Notes under the pieces: generated by a model
The model's input: the letters and a program-made list of their open reading frames with translations, nothing else
Told to the model about the DNA's origin: nothing
The model's database searches: none
Translations under genes and position numbers: made by a program
Part shown: piece after piece, positions 43,482-51,999 of the stretch
Layout of the letters: every line of letters begins with the position of its first letter
Numbering within the stretch: the stretch's first letter is position 1
Assembly (NCBI RefSeq): GCF_023218175.1
Contig: NZ_JALPTH010000009.1
Coordinates: forward strand, 62,001-126,000
Reading direction: 5' to 3'
DNA: 64,000 nucleotides
Source of the DNA: Streptomyces lichenis
Lineage (GTDB): Bacteria > Actinomycetota > Actinomycetes > Streptomycetales > Streptomycetaceae

Positions 43482-43553
43482 CCCGTCAGCGGATCCGGCG
43501 GGGGGATCCGTCCGCGGACCCGGCAGGGGATCCGTCAGTGGATCTGACGGAGG
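43482..43553. repeat. three 24-bp tandem repeats upstream of the GAF kinase
   Basis: Units begin at 43482, 43506 and 43530, each close to ATCCGTCAGCGGATCCGGCA followed by GGGG. The exact 24-bp period ends just before the kinase's upstream ATG. It fills most of the gap between regulator and kinase. Confidence 0.65.
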
Positions 43554-43613
43554 GTCATGACACCGCTACGCTGCTGCCCGTACCTGGACGGCCGGCCGCG
43601 GGAGGAAGATTCA

Positions 43614-45338
43614 GTGGGCGTGGAGGAGCCGTGGTCCCGGATGCCCGGGATGCGGCTGGACGAGCTGCTGGAGGAGCTGCAGGCCCGTATCAACGCCGCC
43701 CGCGGCACCCGGGACCGGGTGCACAGCCTGCTGGAGGCCGTGGTGTCGGTCGGCCGGGAGCTGGACCTGGCGCAGGTGCTGCGGCGCATCGTCGAGGCGG
43801 CCGCGCTGCTGGTGGACGCGCGGTACGGGGCGCTGGGCGTCATCGGGCCGGACGGCCGCAGCCTCTCGCGGTTCCTGACCACCGGGCTCGACCAGGCCGG
43901 GATCGCGCGGATCGGCCAGCTCCCGGCCGGCCACGGACTGCTCGGAGAGATCATCCGCAACCCGGAGCCGCTGCGGCTGCGGGAGCTGGGCGAGCACCCC
44001 GCCTCGTACGGCTTCCCGGCGCACCACCCGCCGATGCGGACCTTCCTCGGGGTGCCGATCCTGGTCCGCGACGAGATCTTCGGCAACCTCTACCTCACCG
44101 ACAAGCGGGGCGGGCTGGACTTCGACGCCGAGGACGTCTCGGTGATCTCCACGCTCTCGGTGGCCGCCGGGGTGGCGATCGACAACGCCCGGCTCTACGA
44201 GAGTTCGCAGCGCCAGCAGCGGTGGTTGCAGGCCAGCGCGGAGATCACCAGCAGCCTGCTCTCCGGCAGTCCGCGGCTGAGGGTCCTGGAGCTGATCGCC
44301 CGCCGGGCCAAGGAGATCACCGGGACCCGGCTCGCCGATGTGTCGGTGCCCATGCCCGGCACCGACGAGCTGGTGGTCGAGCTGGCGCTCGGAGGGGAGG
44401 AGGAGGCGAGGCGGGGCCTGGTCATCCCGGTGGAGGGCACCCTGTCCGGTGCCGCCTACCGGGCGGGCAAGCCGGTCACCACCATGACCGTCGCCGACGA
44501 CCGCCGCTTCCCGGCCGGGCCCCGGCAGTTCGCCGGGGGACTGGGACCCGCGGTCGCGGTCCCGCTGGGCACCGGCTCCGAGGACACCCGGGGAGTGCTG
44601 CTGCTGGCCCGGCCGGAGGGCGAACCGGTGTTCACGGTGGGGGAGCTGGACCCGCTGCTCGGTTTCGCCGGGCAGGCGGCCCTCGCCATGGAACTCGCCG
44701 AGCGCCGGGACGACGCCGAGCAGATCACCCTGCTGGAGGACCGCGACCGGATCGCCCGCGATCTGCACGACCTCGCCATCCAGCGGCTGTTCGCGACCGG
44801 GATGACCCTGCAGAGCGCGGCCCGGCTGGTGGACCACCCCGGCGCGGCCGAACGGGTCCAGCGGGCGGTCGGCGACCTGGACGAGACCATCAGGATCATC
44901 CGGTCGACCATCTTCGGGCTGCGGGCCCGCGACGACGACACCGGCCCCAGTCTGCGCGCCCAGGTGGCCCGCGCGGTCGGCGAGGCCGGCACCGCGCTGG
45001 GCTTCCCGCCCCGGCTGAGCATGGAAGGGCTGCTCGACACCGATGTGCCGGGCCCGATCGCGGACCATGTGATGGCGGTGCTCACCGAGGCGCTGAGCAA
45101 CGCGGCCCGGCACGCGCACGCCACCCGGCTGGAGGTCGGCCTGCGGGCCACCGCCGACGAGGTCGTGCTCACCGTGGTGGACGACGGCTGCGGTATCCCC
45201 GCGCAGGGGCGTCGCAGCGGGTTGCGGAACCTCCAGGAGCGGGCGGGCGCCGCGGGCGGGGCGTTCGAGGCGGGCCAGGTCCCCGACGGCGGCAGCCGCC
45301 TCGTCTGGCGCGCCCCGCTCACCCGCGACGGGCACTGA
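43614..45338 (+). CDS. GAF-GAF sensor histidine kinase (DevS/DosT-like)
   Basis: 574 residues from the GTG at 43614, chosen for GGGAGGAAG seven bases upstream (an ATG at 43557 would overlap the repeats). Two GAF domains (~45-190 and ~205-355); the first has the HHPPMRTFLGVP block in which DevS/DosT proteins place the heme-ligand His. The HisKA_3 H-box is RDRIARDLHDLAIQRLF, with an N-box EALSNAARHAHA and G-box GRRSGLRNLQERAG. It probably senses O2/NO/redox and signals to the DevR-like regulator just upstream. Confidence 0.9.
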   Translation: MGVEEPWSRMPGMRLDELLEELQARINAARGTRDRVHSLLEAVVSVGRELDLAQVLRRIVEAAALLVDARYGALGVIGPDGRSLSRFLTTGLDQAGIARIGQLPAGHGLLGEIIRNPEPLRLRELGEHPASYGFPAHHPPMRTFLGVPILVRDEIFGNLYLTDKRGGLDFDAEDVSVISTLSVAAGVAIDNARLYESSQRQQRWLQASAEITSSLLSGSPRLRVLELIARRAKEITGTRLADVSVPMPGTDELVVELALGGEEEARRGLVIPVEGTLSGAAYRAGKPVTTMTVADDRRFPAGPRQFAGGLGPAVAVPLGTGSEDTRGVLLLARPEGEPVFTVGELDPLLGFAGQAALAMELAERRDDAEQITLLEDRDRIARDLHDLAIQRLFATGMTLQSAARLVDHPGAAERVQRAVGDLDETIRIIRSTIFGLRARDDDTGPSLRAQVARAVGEAGTALGFPPRLSMEGLLDTDVPGPIADHVMAVLTEALSNAARHAHATRLEVGLRATADEVVLTVVDDGCGIPAQGRRSGLRNLQERAGAAGGAFEAGQVPDGGSRLVWRAPLTRDGH

Positions 45339-45353
45339 GCCGGGGGCCGGGCC

Positions 45354-46034
45354 TCAGCGGCAGGCCGGGGAGCAGAGCGCCCCGGCTCCACGGGCGGCCC
45401 CGCAGGTCTCCCGGGCCGCGGTGGAGCCCTGCGGTGCCGGTGCCGCGGCCTCGCCGTCCGGTACGAGGAGGGGCGCCCCGGCCGGTGCCGAGGAGGCCCG
45501 TACCGGGAAGGCCGGCGCCGAGGAGGCCGGTGCCGGGAAGGCCGGTGCCGGGGAGGCGGGCTCCTCCTCCAGCCGGGAGCCGGTCACGATGCCGGGACGG
45601 ATCCGCAGCAGATACTCGTCGGGCGCCGGCGAGGGGTACGGCGGGGAGCCATGGCCCGTGGCCGGGGCGGTGCGGCCGAGGGCGTATCCGGTCACCACGA
45701 TGCTCCAGCCCGTTCGGGTCACCGGGTCGACCAGGTCCGCCTGGTAGGCGACGACGGTGCCCGGGCCGTCGGCCGAAGCCGTGACCGAGGCGGCGGCGGC
45801 CCGGTCGTACAGTCGTACGAGGATCTCGCCGTCGACCACCACATGGTGGCCGACCAGCACCGCGGGCAGGGCGTCGCGGGTGCAGACCAGGCGCCCCAGG
45901 GTGACGCCGGCCAGCAGCTCTATCGCCTCGGCCCGGGTCGGCTGCGTACGCCGGGGGCAGGGCCGTCGGCTCGGCGCCGTACCCCTTGCTCCGCCGGGGG
46001 AGCGGGTCCCGTTCGTTCCGTACACTCCGTACAC
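45354..46034 (-). CDS. pyridoxamine-5'-phosphate-oxidase-fold protein
   Basis: 226 residues. The central ~110 residues match the Pyridox_ox_2/flavin-nucleotide-binding split barrel (LGRLVCTRDALPAVLVGHHVVVDGEILVRL; GWSIVVTGYALG). These PPOX proteins are typical of DevR-type stress regulons and may bind FMN or F420. The C-terminus is low-complexity with degenerate repeats of PASSAPAFP, then a Cys-containing end. It converges with the GAF kinase (15-bp gap). Confidence 0.8.
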   Translation of the reverse strand: MYGVYGTNGTRSPGGARGTAPSRRPCPRRTQPTRAEAIELLAGVTLGRLVCTRDALPAVLVGHHVVVDGEILVRLYDRAAAASVTASADGPGTVVAYQADLVDPVTRTGWSIVVTGYALGRTAPATGHGSPPYPSPAPDEYLLRIRPGIVTGSRLEEEPASPAPAFPAPASSAPAFPVRASSAPAGAPLLVPDGEAAAPAPQGSTAARETCGAARGAGALCSPACR

Positions 46035-46094
46035 TTCCGGCTCCTTCGTGCCGATGCGCCTGGTGCGGCGGGCCGTGTGGTGCGGCGGCCCGGT

Positions 46095-46430
46095 CTAGCC
46101 GAACGAGCAGGGGATGGCCTGGTCCACGCCCAGGATCCGGAACACTCTGCCCGTCTGCTTGGGCACTCGGCAGAGGCGGAGCTCGCCGCGGCGCTCGCCC
46201 TCACAGGCCCGGCGCCTGCGCAGCCGGAGGAACAGCTCGGCCCCCGAGGTGTCGCAGAAGGTCACCCCCGACAGGTCGACCAGCAGCCGTTCGTCGGTCT
46301 GTCTGGCGACCAGCGAGAGCTCCGGTTCGATGCGGGCGGAGGTGTCGAGGTCGAGCTCCCCGCTGAGGGCGAGCGCCGTCGTCCCGTTGCCGCGGGAGAT
46401 TACCGTCAGGGAGATCGGGGTGGTGGTCAT
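46095..46430 (-). CDS. STAS-domain anti-anti-sigma factor
   Basis: 111 residues, a single STAS domain. LALSGELDLDTSARIE forms the first strand/helix, and LVDLSGVTFCDTSGAELFL holds the phosphorylatable Ser/Thr (DTSG). It should bind an RsbW/SpoIIAB-like kinase when unphosphorylated. The start at 46430 is set by GGAAAGG upstream; the long upstream reading frame is not conserved-looking. No cognate kinase is adjacent. Confidence 0.88.
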   Translation of the reverse strand: MTTTPISLTVISRGNGTTALALSGELDLDTSARIEPELSLVARQTDERLLVDLSGVTFCDTSGAELFLRLRRRRACEGERRGELRLCRVPKQTGRVFRILGVDQAIPCSFG

Positions 46431-46867
46431 GCGCTGGCCTTTCCGGGGGCGGTGCGAGAGGGCGGAGAGGAGGGAGCACGGGCGGCCTGCCTCCCCGCCT
46501 CCGCAAGACCACCACCTCCCCGCCACCCGGCGACAGGACCCCCGGGCTCCCGCCGAGGGCCGAAGGTCCCGACTTTCGCCGCTCCCCGCCGGCCGGAACC
46601 GCGCCGTGCGTCCCGCGACCTGCTCGTACGCCCCGGGCGGCGTGATTCGGTCGTACGGCCCTCGGGCGGCGTGCGCGGCCGCTGTACGGGAACCCGCCCG
46701 GCGCCGCCCCGCCGTACGGGCCCGACCGGCGCGACCCCGCCCTTGCGGGCCCCGACCGACGCGGCCCGGGCACCCGCGCGTGTGCCCGTGCCTGCGGGGG
46801 ACGTCGCCGTGCGGAGGCCCGCGCGGCGGCGGATACTCACCGTGTTCGACCCGGAACGGAGAACCGC
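46431..46867. other. 437-bp intergenic region with degenerate repeats
   Basis: No gene is supported. It contains two diverged copies of TCGTACGGCCCTCGGGCGGC around 46625-46675 and further TACGGGCCCG segments to about 46730. Promoters for the STAS gene (leftward) and phosphoketolase (rightward) should lie here; none is clear. Confidence 0.45.
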
Positions 46868-49249
46868 ATGAGCGACGACGCACCGGCCCGCACCACGCTG
46901 GCGCCGGAGGAGGCCGATGCCCTGGACGCGCACTGGCGCGCCGCCAACTACCTCGCGGTGGGGCAGATCTACCTGATGGCCAACGCGCTGCTGCGCGAAC
47001 CGCTGCGGCCGGAGCACATCAAGCCGCGGCTGCTCGGCCACTGGGGCACGTCCCCCGGCCTCAACCTGGTCCACACCCACCTCAACCGGGTGATCAAGGC
47101 CCGCGACCTGGACGCGCTCTGCGTCTGGGGGCCCGGGCACGGCGGGCCCGCCGTACTGGCCAACTCCTGGCTGGAGGGCAGCTACAGCGAGGTCTATCCG
47201 GACATCAGCCGGGACGCGCCCGGGATGGAGGCGCTGTTCCGGCAGTTCTCGTTCCCCGGTGGCGTACCGAGCCATGTGGCCCCCGAGACGCCCGGCTCCA
47301 TCCACGAGGGCGGCGAGCTCGGCTACTCCCTGGCCCACGCCTACGGCGCCGCGCTGGACAACCCGGAGCTGCTGGTCGCCTGCGTCATCGGCGACGGGGA
47401 GGCGGAGACCGGGCCGCTGGCCGGGTCCTGGCACGCCAACAAGTTCCTCGACCCCGTCAACGACGGCGCCGTACTGCCGATCCTGCACCTCAACGGCTAC
47501 AAGATCGCCAACCCCACGGTCCTCGCCCGGCTGCCGCAGGACGAACTGGACCAGCTGCTGCGCGGCTACGGCCATGAGCCGCTCCATGTCACGGGCGACC
47601 GGCCGGCCGAGGTGCACCAGGCGATGGCCGCCGCGCTGGACCGGGCCCTGGACCGCATCGGCGAGATCCAGGGCGCCGCCCGCGAGGGAGGCGCCACCGA
47701 ACGGGCGCGCTGGCCGGTGATCGTCCTGCGCACCCCCAAGGGCTGGACCGGTCCCGCCGAGGTGGACGGCAAGCCGGTGGAGAACACCTGGCGCGCCCAC
47801 CAGGTGCCGCTGCCCGGCGTCCGGGACGATCCGGCCCATCTGGCGCAGCTGGAGGAGTGGCTGCGCTCCTACCGCCCCGAGGAGCTGTTCGACGAGGACG
47901 GCCGCCCCCGCCCGGAGGTCCTGGCCTGTGTGCCCGAGGGCTCACGCCGGCTGGGCGCCACCCCGCACGCCAACGGCGGCGTGCTGCTGCGCGACCTGCC
48001 CCTGGCACCGCTGGAGCGCTTCGCGGTCCGGGTGGACAGGCCCGGGGCCAGCCGCAACCAGCCCACCGAGGTGCTCGGCGGGCTGATCGAGCAGATCATG
48101 GCGGACACCGCCGACCGCCGGGACTTCCGGCTGGTCGGCCCGGACGAGACCGCCTCCAACCGGCTCCAGGCCGTCTACGGGGCCACCGCCAAGGTCTGGG
48201 GCGAGGAGATCCTGCCCACCGACGAGGACCTGGACCGGCACGGCCGGGTGATGGAGGTGCTGTCCGAGCACCTGTGCCAGGGCTGGCTGGAGGGCTATCT
48301 GCTGACCGGCCGGCACGGGCTGTTCTCCTGCTACGAGGCCTTCGTGCACATCGTGGACTCCATGGTCAACCAGCACATCAAATGGCTGAAGACCTCCCGC
48401 ACGCTGCCCTGGCGCGCCCCGATCGCCTCGCTCAACTACCTGCTCACCTCGCATGTCTGGCGCCAGGACCACAACGGCTTCTCCCACCAGGACCCCGGAT
48501 TCATCGACCATGTCCTCAACAAGAGCCCCGATGTCGTCCGGGTCTATCTGCCGCCGGACGCCAACACCCTGCTGTCGGTGGCCGACCACGCGCTGCGCAG
48601 CCGGGAGCACGTCAACGTCATCGTCGCCGGGAAGAACGCCGCCTTCGACTGGCTGAGCCTGGAGGAGGCCCGGGCGCACTGCGCGCGGGGGGTCGGCATC
48701 TGGGACTGGGCCGGCACCGAGCGCACCGGCGACGTCCCCGACGTGGTGCTGGCCTGCGCGGGCGACGTGCCCACCCTGGAGGTGCTGGCCGCCGCCTCGC
48801 TGCTCCGCACCGAGCTGCCGGAACTGGCGGTCCGGGTGGTCAACATCGTGGACCTGGCCCGGCTGATGCCGCACGAGGAGCACCCGCACGGGATGAAGGA
48901 CGCCGAGTACGACGCGCTGTTCCCGCCGGAGAAGCCGGTGATCCTCGCGTACCACGGCTACCCCTGGCTGATCCACCGGCTCGCCTACCGCCGCCGGGGC
49001 CACGGCAATCTGCATGTCCGGGGCTACAAGGAGATGGGGACCACCACCACGCCCTTCGACATGGTGGTCCGCAACGACCTGGACCGGTACCGGCTGGTGA
49101 TGGACGTGATCGACCGGGTGCCCGGGCTCGCGGTCCGGGCGGCCGTGGTGCGCCAGCGGATGGAGGACGTCCGCACCCGCCACCACGACTGGATCCGCGC
49201 GCACGGCACCGACCTGCCGGAGGTCGCCGACTGGAGCTGGTCGGACTGA
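46868..49249 (+). CDS. xfp: xylulose-5-phosphate/fructose-6-phosphate phosphoketolase
   Basis: 793 residues, full length. TPP-dependent enzyme: [14 protein letters not shown] and [18 protein letters not shown] (the phosphoketolase signature), then [19 protein letters not shown] and [12 protein letters not shown]. It phosphorolyses xylulose-5-P or fructose-6-P to acetyl-phosphate and a shorter sugar phosphate, giving ATP without respiration. ACGGAG precedes the ATG. Co-located with DevRS/PPOX genes, it fits an energy-stress function. Confidence 0.96.
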   Translation: MSDDAPARTTLAPEEADALDAHWRAANYLAVGQIYLMANALLREPLRPEHIKPRLLGHWGTSPGLNLVHTHLNRVIKARDLDALCVWGPGHGGPAVLANSWLEGSYSEVYPDISRDAPGMEALFRQFSFPGGVPSHVAPETPGSIHEGGELGYSLAHAYGAALDNPELLVACVIGDGEAETGPLAGSWHANKFLDPVNDGAVLPILHLNGYKIANPTVLARLPQDELDQLLRGYGHEPLHVTGDRPAEVHQAMAAALDRALDRIGEIQGAAREGGATERARWPVIVLRTPKGWTGPAEVDGKPVENTWRAHQVPLPGVRDDPAHLAQLEEWLRSYRPEELFDEDGRPRPEVLACVPEGSRRLGATPHANGGVLLRDLPLAPLERFAVRVDRPGASRNQPTEVLGGLIEQIMADTADRRDFRLVGPDETASNRLQAVYGATAKVWGEEILPTDEDLDRHGRVMEVLSEHLCQGWLEGYLLTGRHGLFSCYEAFVHIVDSMVNQHIKWLKTSRTLPWRAPIASLNYLLTSHVWRQDHNGFSHQDPGFIDHVLNKSPDVVRVYLPPDANTLLSVADHALRSREHVNVIVAGKNAAFDWLSLEEARAHCARGVGIWDWAGTERTGDVPDVVLACAGDVPTLEVLAAASLLRTELPELAVRVVNIVDLARLMPHEEHPHGMKDAEYDALFPPEKPVILAYHGYPWLIHRLAYRRRGHGNLHVRGYKEMGTTTTPFDMVVRNDLDRYRLVMDVIDRVPGLAVRAAVVRQRMEDVRTRHHDWIRAHGTDLPEVADWSWSD

Positions 49250-49273
49250 CGGCCCGAGGCCGGTGCGGTACGA

Positions 49274-49319
49274 CCGCCGGCCGCCGCCCCCGGGAACTTC
49301 CGGGGGCGGCGGCCGGCGG
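49274..49319. terminator. bidirectional terminator
   Basis: Perfect 20-bp inverted repeat (CCGCCGGCCGCCGCCCCCGG and its complement) with six-base loop GAACTT between the convergent xfp and GlsB genes. Confidence 0.9.
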
Positions 49320-49344
49320 TAGGGCGAAGGTACGGCCGAGGGCT

Positions 49345-49608
49345 TCAGCGGCGGCCCTTGATCCGCTCCAGCGCGGCCACGCCCACGGCGGCCAGTCCGA
49401 TCTGGATCAGCAGCTCGATCCAGTCGATGCCGTCGCTGTCGGCCACGCCCAGCGCGGCGGCGATGGCCGTGCCCACGAGGGCCGCGAGGATGCCGACGCC
49501 GATCGTCCACAGCACGCCGATGCGCTGGCGGCCCGGCAGCACCAGCCGGCCCAGCACACCGATGACGATGCCGATCACGATGGCGCTGATGATTCCCGAG
49601 ATCTCCAT
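49345..49608 (-). CDS. GlsB/YeaQ/YmgE stress-response membrane protein
   Basis: 87 residues with three hydrophobic segments and the family's glycine-zipper pattern (IVIGIVIGVLGRLVLPG; TIGVGILAALVGTAIA). It is the transglycosylase-associated protein family, membrane-embedded, linked to general stress. GAGGGAAG precedes the ATG. It lies 96 bp downstream of the permease gene and may be co-transcribed with it. Confidence 0.9.
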   Translation of the reverse strand: MEISGIISAIVIGIVIGVLGRLVLPGRQRIGVLWTIGVGILAALVGTAIAAALGVADSDGIDWIELLIQIGLAAVGVAALERIKGRR

Positions 49609-49703
49609 CCCGCTTCCCTCCACAAAGGCATCCGCCGGCGACCGGCGGTGGTTTCGAACAGCTGACGGATGCCCCGCGCCGCCACCGGCACACACCTCCG
49701 GTT

Positions 49704-51422
49704 CTACAGTTTTGTAAAAGCGGCTGGCAGCACATGGTCGCCGACCGCGTCCGTGCTCAGGCAGAGCGAGCAGACCACCGCACCGTGTGTCTGGCAGGCG
49801 GCCACATCCGGCCGCTCGTACGGGCGGCGGCAGACATGGCAGTCGTACACCGTCCCGCTGGGGTTGCCCTCCGCGTCGAGCAGCGGCTCGGCGATGCCGT
49901 CCCCGGTGCGCCGCAGGTAGTAGCGGCCGCGGGTGGCCAGCGCCGTCAGCGGCGTGAGGACGAAGGCGAGGACGACCGCGGCCACCGGGGAGTACGGCTG
50001 GAGCGTGTCGCCGAACAGCCCGAAGTACAGGGCGATCGACAGACCGGAGGAGGCGGTGAAGGCGACCACGCCCACCGGGTTGACCGCGTACAGCATGCCC
50101 CGGCGGAACTCCGGCTGCTTCGGGGACAGTCCCAGCAGGTACTTGTTGACCATGATGTCGGTGGCCACGGTGACCACCCAGGCGATCGCGGTGTTCGCGT
50201 AGAAGCCCAGAACCGTGTTGAGGAAGCTGAACATGTCGGCCTCCATCAGGATCAGCGCGAAGCCCAGGTTCACCAGGACGAACACCATCCGGCCCGGGTA
50301 GCGCCTGGTCACCCGGGTGAAGGAGTTCGTCCAGGCCAGCGAGCCGGAGTAGGCGTTGGTGACGTTGATCTTGATCTGGCTGATCACCACCAGCACCACC
50401 GCCAGCGGGATCACCAGCCAGGACGGCATCATCGCGTCGAAGGCGGCCTGGAACTGCCGGATCGGCTCGGTCGCCGCCACCGGTCCGGCCTGGGAGAGCA
50501 GATGGACGGCGAGGAAGACGCCGATGGCCTGCTTCAGCGCGCCGAGCAGCACCCAGCCGGGGCCCGCCATCACCACCGCGGTCCACCAGGAGCGCCGGTT
50601 GGCCGCGGTCTTCGGCGGCATGAAGCGCAGATAGTCGATCTGCTCGCCGATCTGCGCGATCAGGGAGAGGCACACCCCGGCGCCCAGCAGCACCGAGGCG
50701 GTGTCCACGGCCCCCTCGCCGTCGGTGCCCGCGTAGGAGAGGAAGGCGTCCACCGTGCCCGGGTCGGCGGCCACCAGGTACACCAGCGGACCCACCATCA
50801 GCAGCAGCCAGACGGGTGTGGTCCACACCTGGAGCCTGCTCAGCGCCTTCATCCCGTAGATCACCAGCGGGATCACCATCAGCGTGGAGACCAGATAGCC
50901 CAGCCAGAGCGGCAGCCCGAAGCCGATCAGCAGCCCCTGGGCCATGATCGAGCCCTCCAGGGCGAAGAAGATGAAGGTGAAGCTGGCGAAGATCACGCTG
51001 GTCAGCACCGAGCCGTAGTAGCCGAACCCCGAGCCGCGGGTGATCAGGTCCAGGTCGATGTTGTACCGGGCGCTGTAGTACGCGAGCGGGAAGCCGGTCA
51101 CGAAGATGACCACCGCCGCCACGGCGATCGCCACCAGGGCGTTGCCGCTGCCGTGCGCCAGCGCGATCCCGGCGCCGATGGAGAAGTCCGCCATGTAGGC
51201 GATCCCGCCGAGCGCGGTGGTCGCCACCACCATCGGCGTCCAGCGGCGGTAACTCCGCGGCGCGAAGCGGAGGGTGTAGTCCTCCAGGGTCTCCCGCACC
51301 GCCTGGTCCCCGGCCGCGTCCGGCGGAGACGGGGTCGGGGGCGGTGGGGCGGTGGACGGCGACTCGGCTGCTGCCGTGGGGACGCGGTCCGCCTCGGTCG
51401 GCTGCGACTCGGTGGTGCTCAT
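49704..51422 (-). CDS. NCS1-family purine/cytosine permease with C-terminal Cys cluster
   Basis: 572 residues. Twelve hydrophobic helices follow a ~60-residue polar N-terminus; RFAPRSYRRWTP and GIAYMADFSIGAGIALAHG mark the start of the NCS1 fold (cytosine, uracil, thiamine or allantoin uptake). After the last helix, ~65 cytoplasmic residues carry CHVC, a further C, then CSLC: a C-x2-C-x11-C-x7-C-x2-C cluster likely to bind zinc. That tail is unusual for the family and may sense or partner something. Substrate not predictable. Confidence 0.88.
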   Translation of the reverse strand: MSTTESQPTEADRVPTAAAESPSTAPPPPTPSPPDAAGDQAVRETLEDYTLRFAPRSYRRWTPMVVATTALGGIAYMADFSIGAGIALAHGSGNALVAIAVAAVVIFVTGFPLAYYSARYNIDLDLITRGSGFGYYGSVLTSVIFASFTFIFFALEGSIMAQGLLIGFGLPLWLGYLVSTLMVIPLVIYGMKALSRLQVWTTPVWLLLMVGPLVYLVAADPGTVDAFLSYAGTDGEGAVDTASVLLGAGVCLSLIAQIGEQIDYLRFMPPKTAANRRSWWTAVVMAGPGWVLLGALKQAIGVFLAVHLLSQAGPVAATEPIRQFQAAFDAMMPSWLVIPLAVVLVVISQIKINVTNAYSGSLAWTNSFTRVTRRYPGRMVFVLVNLGFALILMEADMFSFLNTVLGFYANTAIAWVVTVATDIMVNKYLLGLSPKQPEFRRGMLYAVNPVGVVAFTASSGLSIALYFGLFGDTLQPYSPVAAVVLAFVLTPLTALATRGRYYLRRTGDGIAEPLLDAEGNPSGTVYDCHVCRRPYERPDVAACQTHGAVVCSLCLSTDAVGDHVLPAAFTKL

Positions 51423-51999
51423 GCCGGCCCCCTTCGGGGTGCGGTGTGCGGGCTGCGGGTGCGGTACGCGTCGGGCGTCGTCCTGCCGTGCCGCGCGGAC
51501 CGGCCCGTGTGGCGTCGTCGGCAGCACGGGCGAGCGGGGGCGGGGGTGCGGCGCCGCGCCGCGGACCCCCACCCGGCGGGGGTGCGCCGTACGGCACGGT
51601 GGGGGGCGCGCGGCCCCCGTCCCTGGCCGGACAGGCTAGGCAGCCCGTGTTACCGGCGGGTCCCGCCCGTTTGAACGGCCCGTCACCGGAACCTCACCGC
51701 GGGGCCCCTTGCGGACCGGTCGCCCGTCCTCCCGACAGCACTCGGCCGTTGTCGCTCGGTCGTTATCGCTCGGTCGTTATCGCTCGGTCGTGCGAGCCCT
51801 CATACCAGAGCGGGAAGCCGGGTGGGCAACTTTCCCAACTGCGCACCGCGACCGGCTCCTTGCTGACTACCGTGAGTGCCCGGTGATCAACGGTCCGCGC
51901 ACCGGTGTGCCATTCCGCATGCCCGCGCACAACCGTCGAACGCCCGTCCGCTCCCCGCCCGCTCGTCCCCGTAGCCAGAACCCCGTACCAAGGACGTCG
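51423..51999. other. 577-bp region upstream of the conservon
   Basis: Divergent control region of the permease and the conservon. No gene is supported. Notable: four 14-bp tandem repeats at 51739-51794, and GGGCAACTTTCCC (51820s), an inverted repeat, followed by CCTTGCTGACTACCGTGAG, which could be a promoter for cvnA. Confidence 0.5.
51739..51794. repeat. four 14-bp tandem repeats
   Basis: Units start at 51739, 51753, 51767 and 51781. Copies two and three are identical (CGCTCGGTCGTTAT); the outer two diverge at the ends. About 205 bp upstream of cvnA. Confidence 0.75.

Noticed and set aside
46431..46883. N-terminal extension of the STAS protein
   Set aside because: The upstream frame is Arg/Pro-rich noise; the STAS domain starts directly at the ATG at 46430 with its own ribosome site.
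51739..51794. CRISPR-like array
   Set aside because: The units are contiguous with no spacers and too short, and no cas genes are present.
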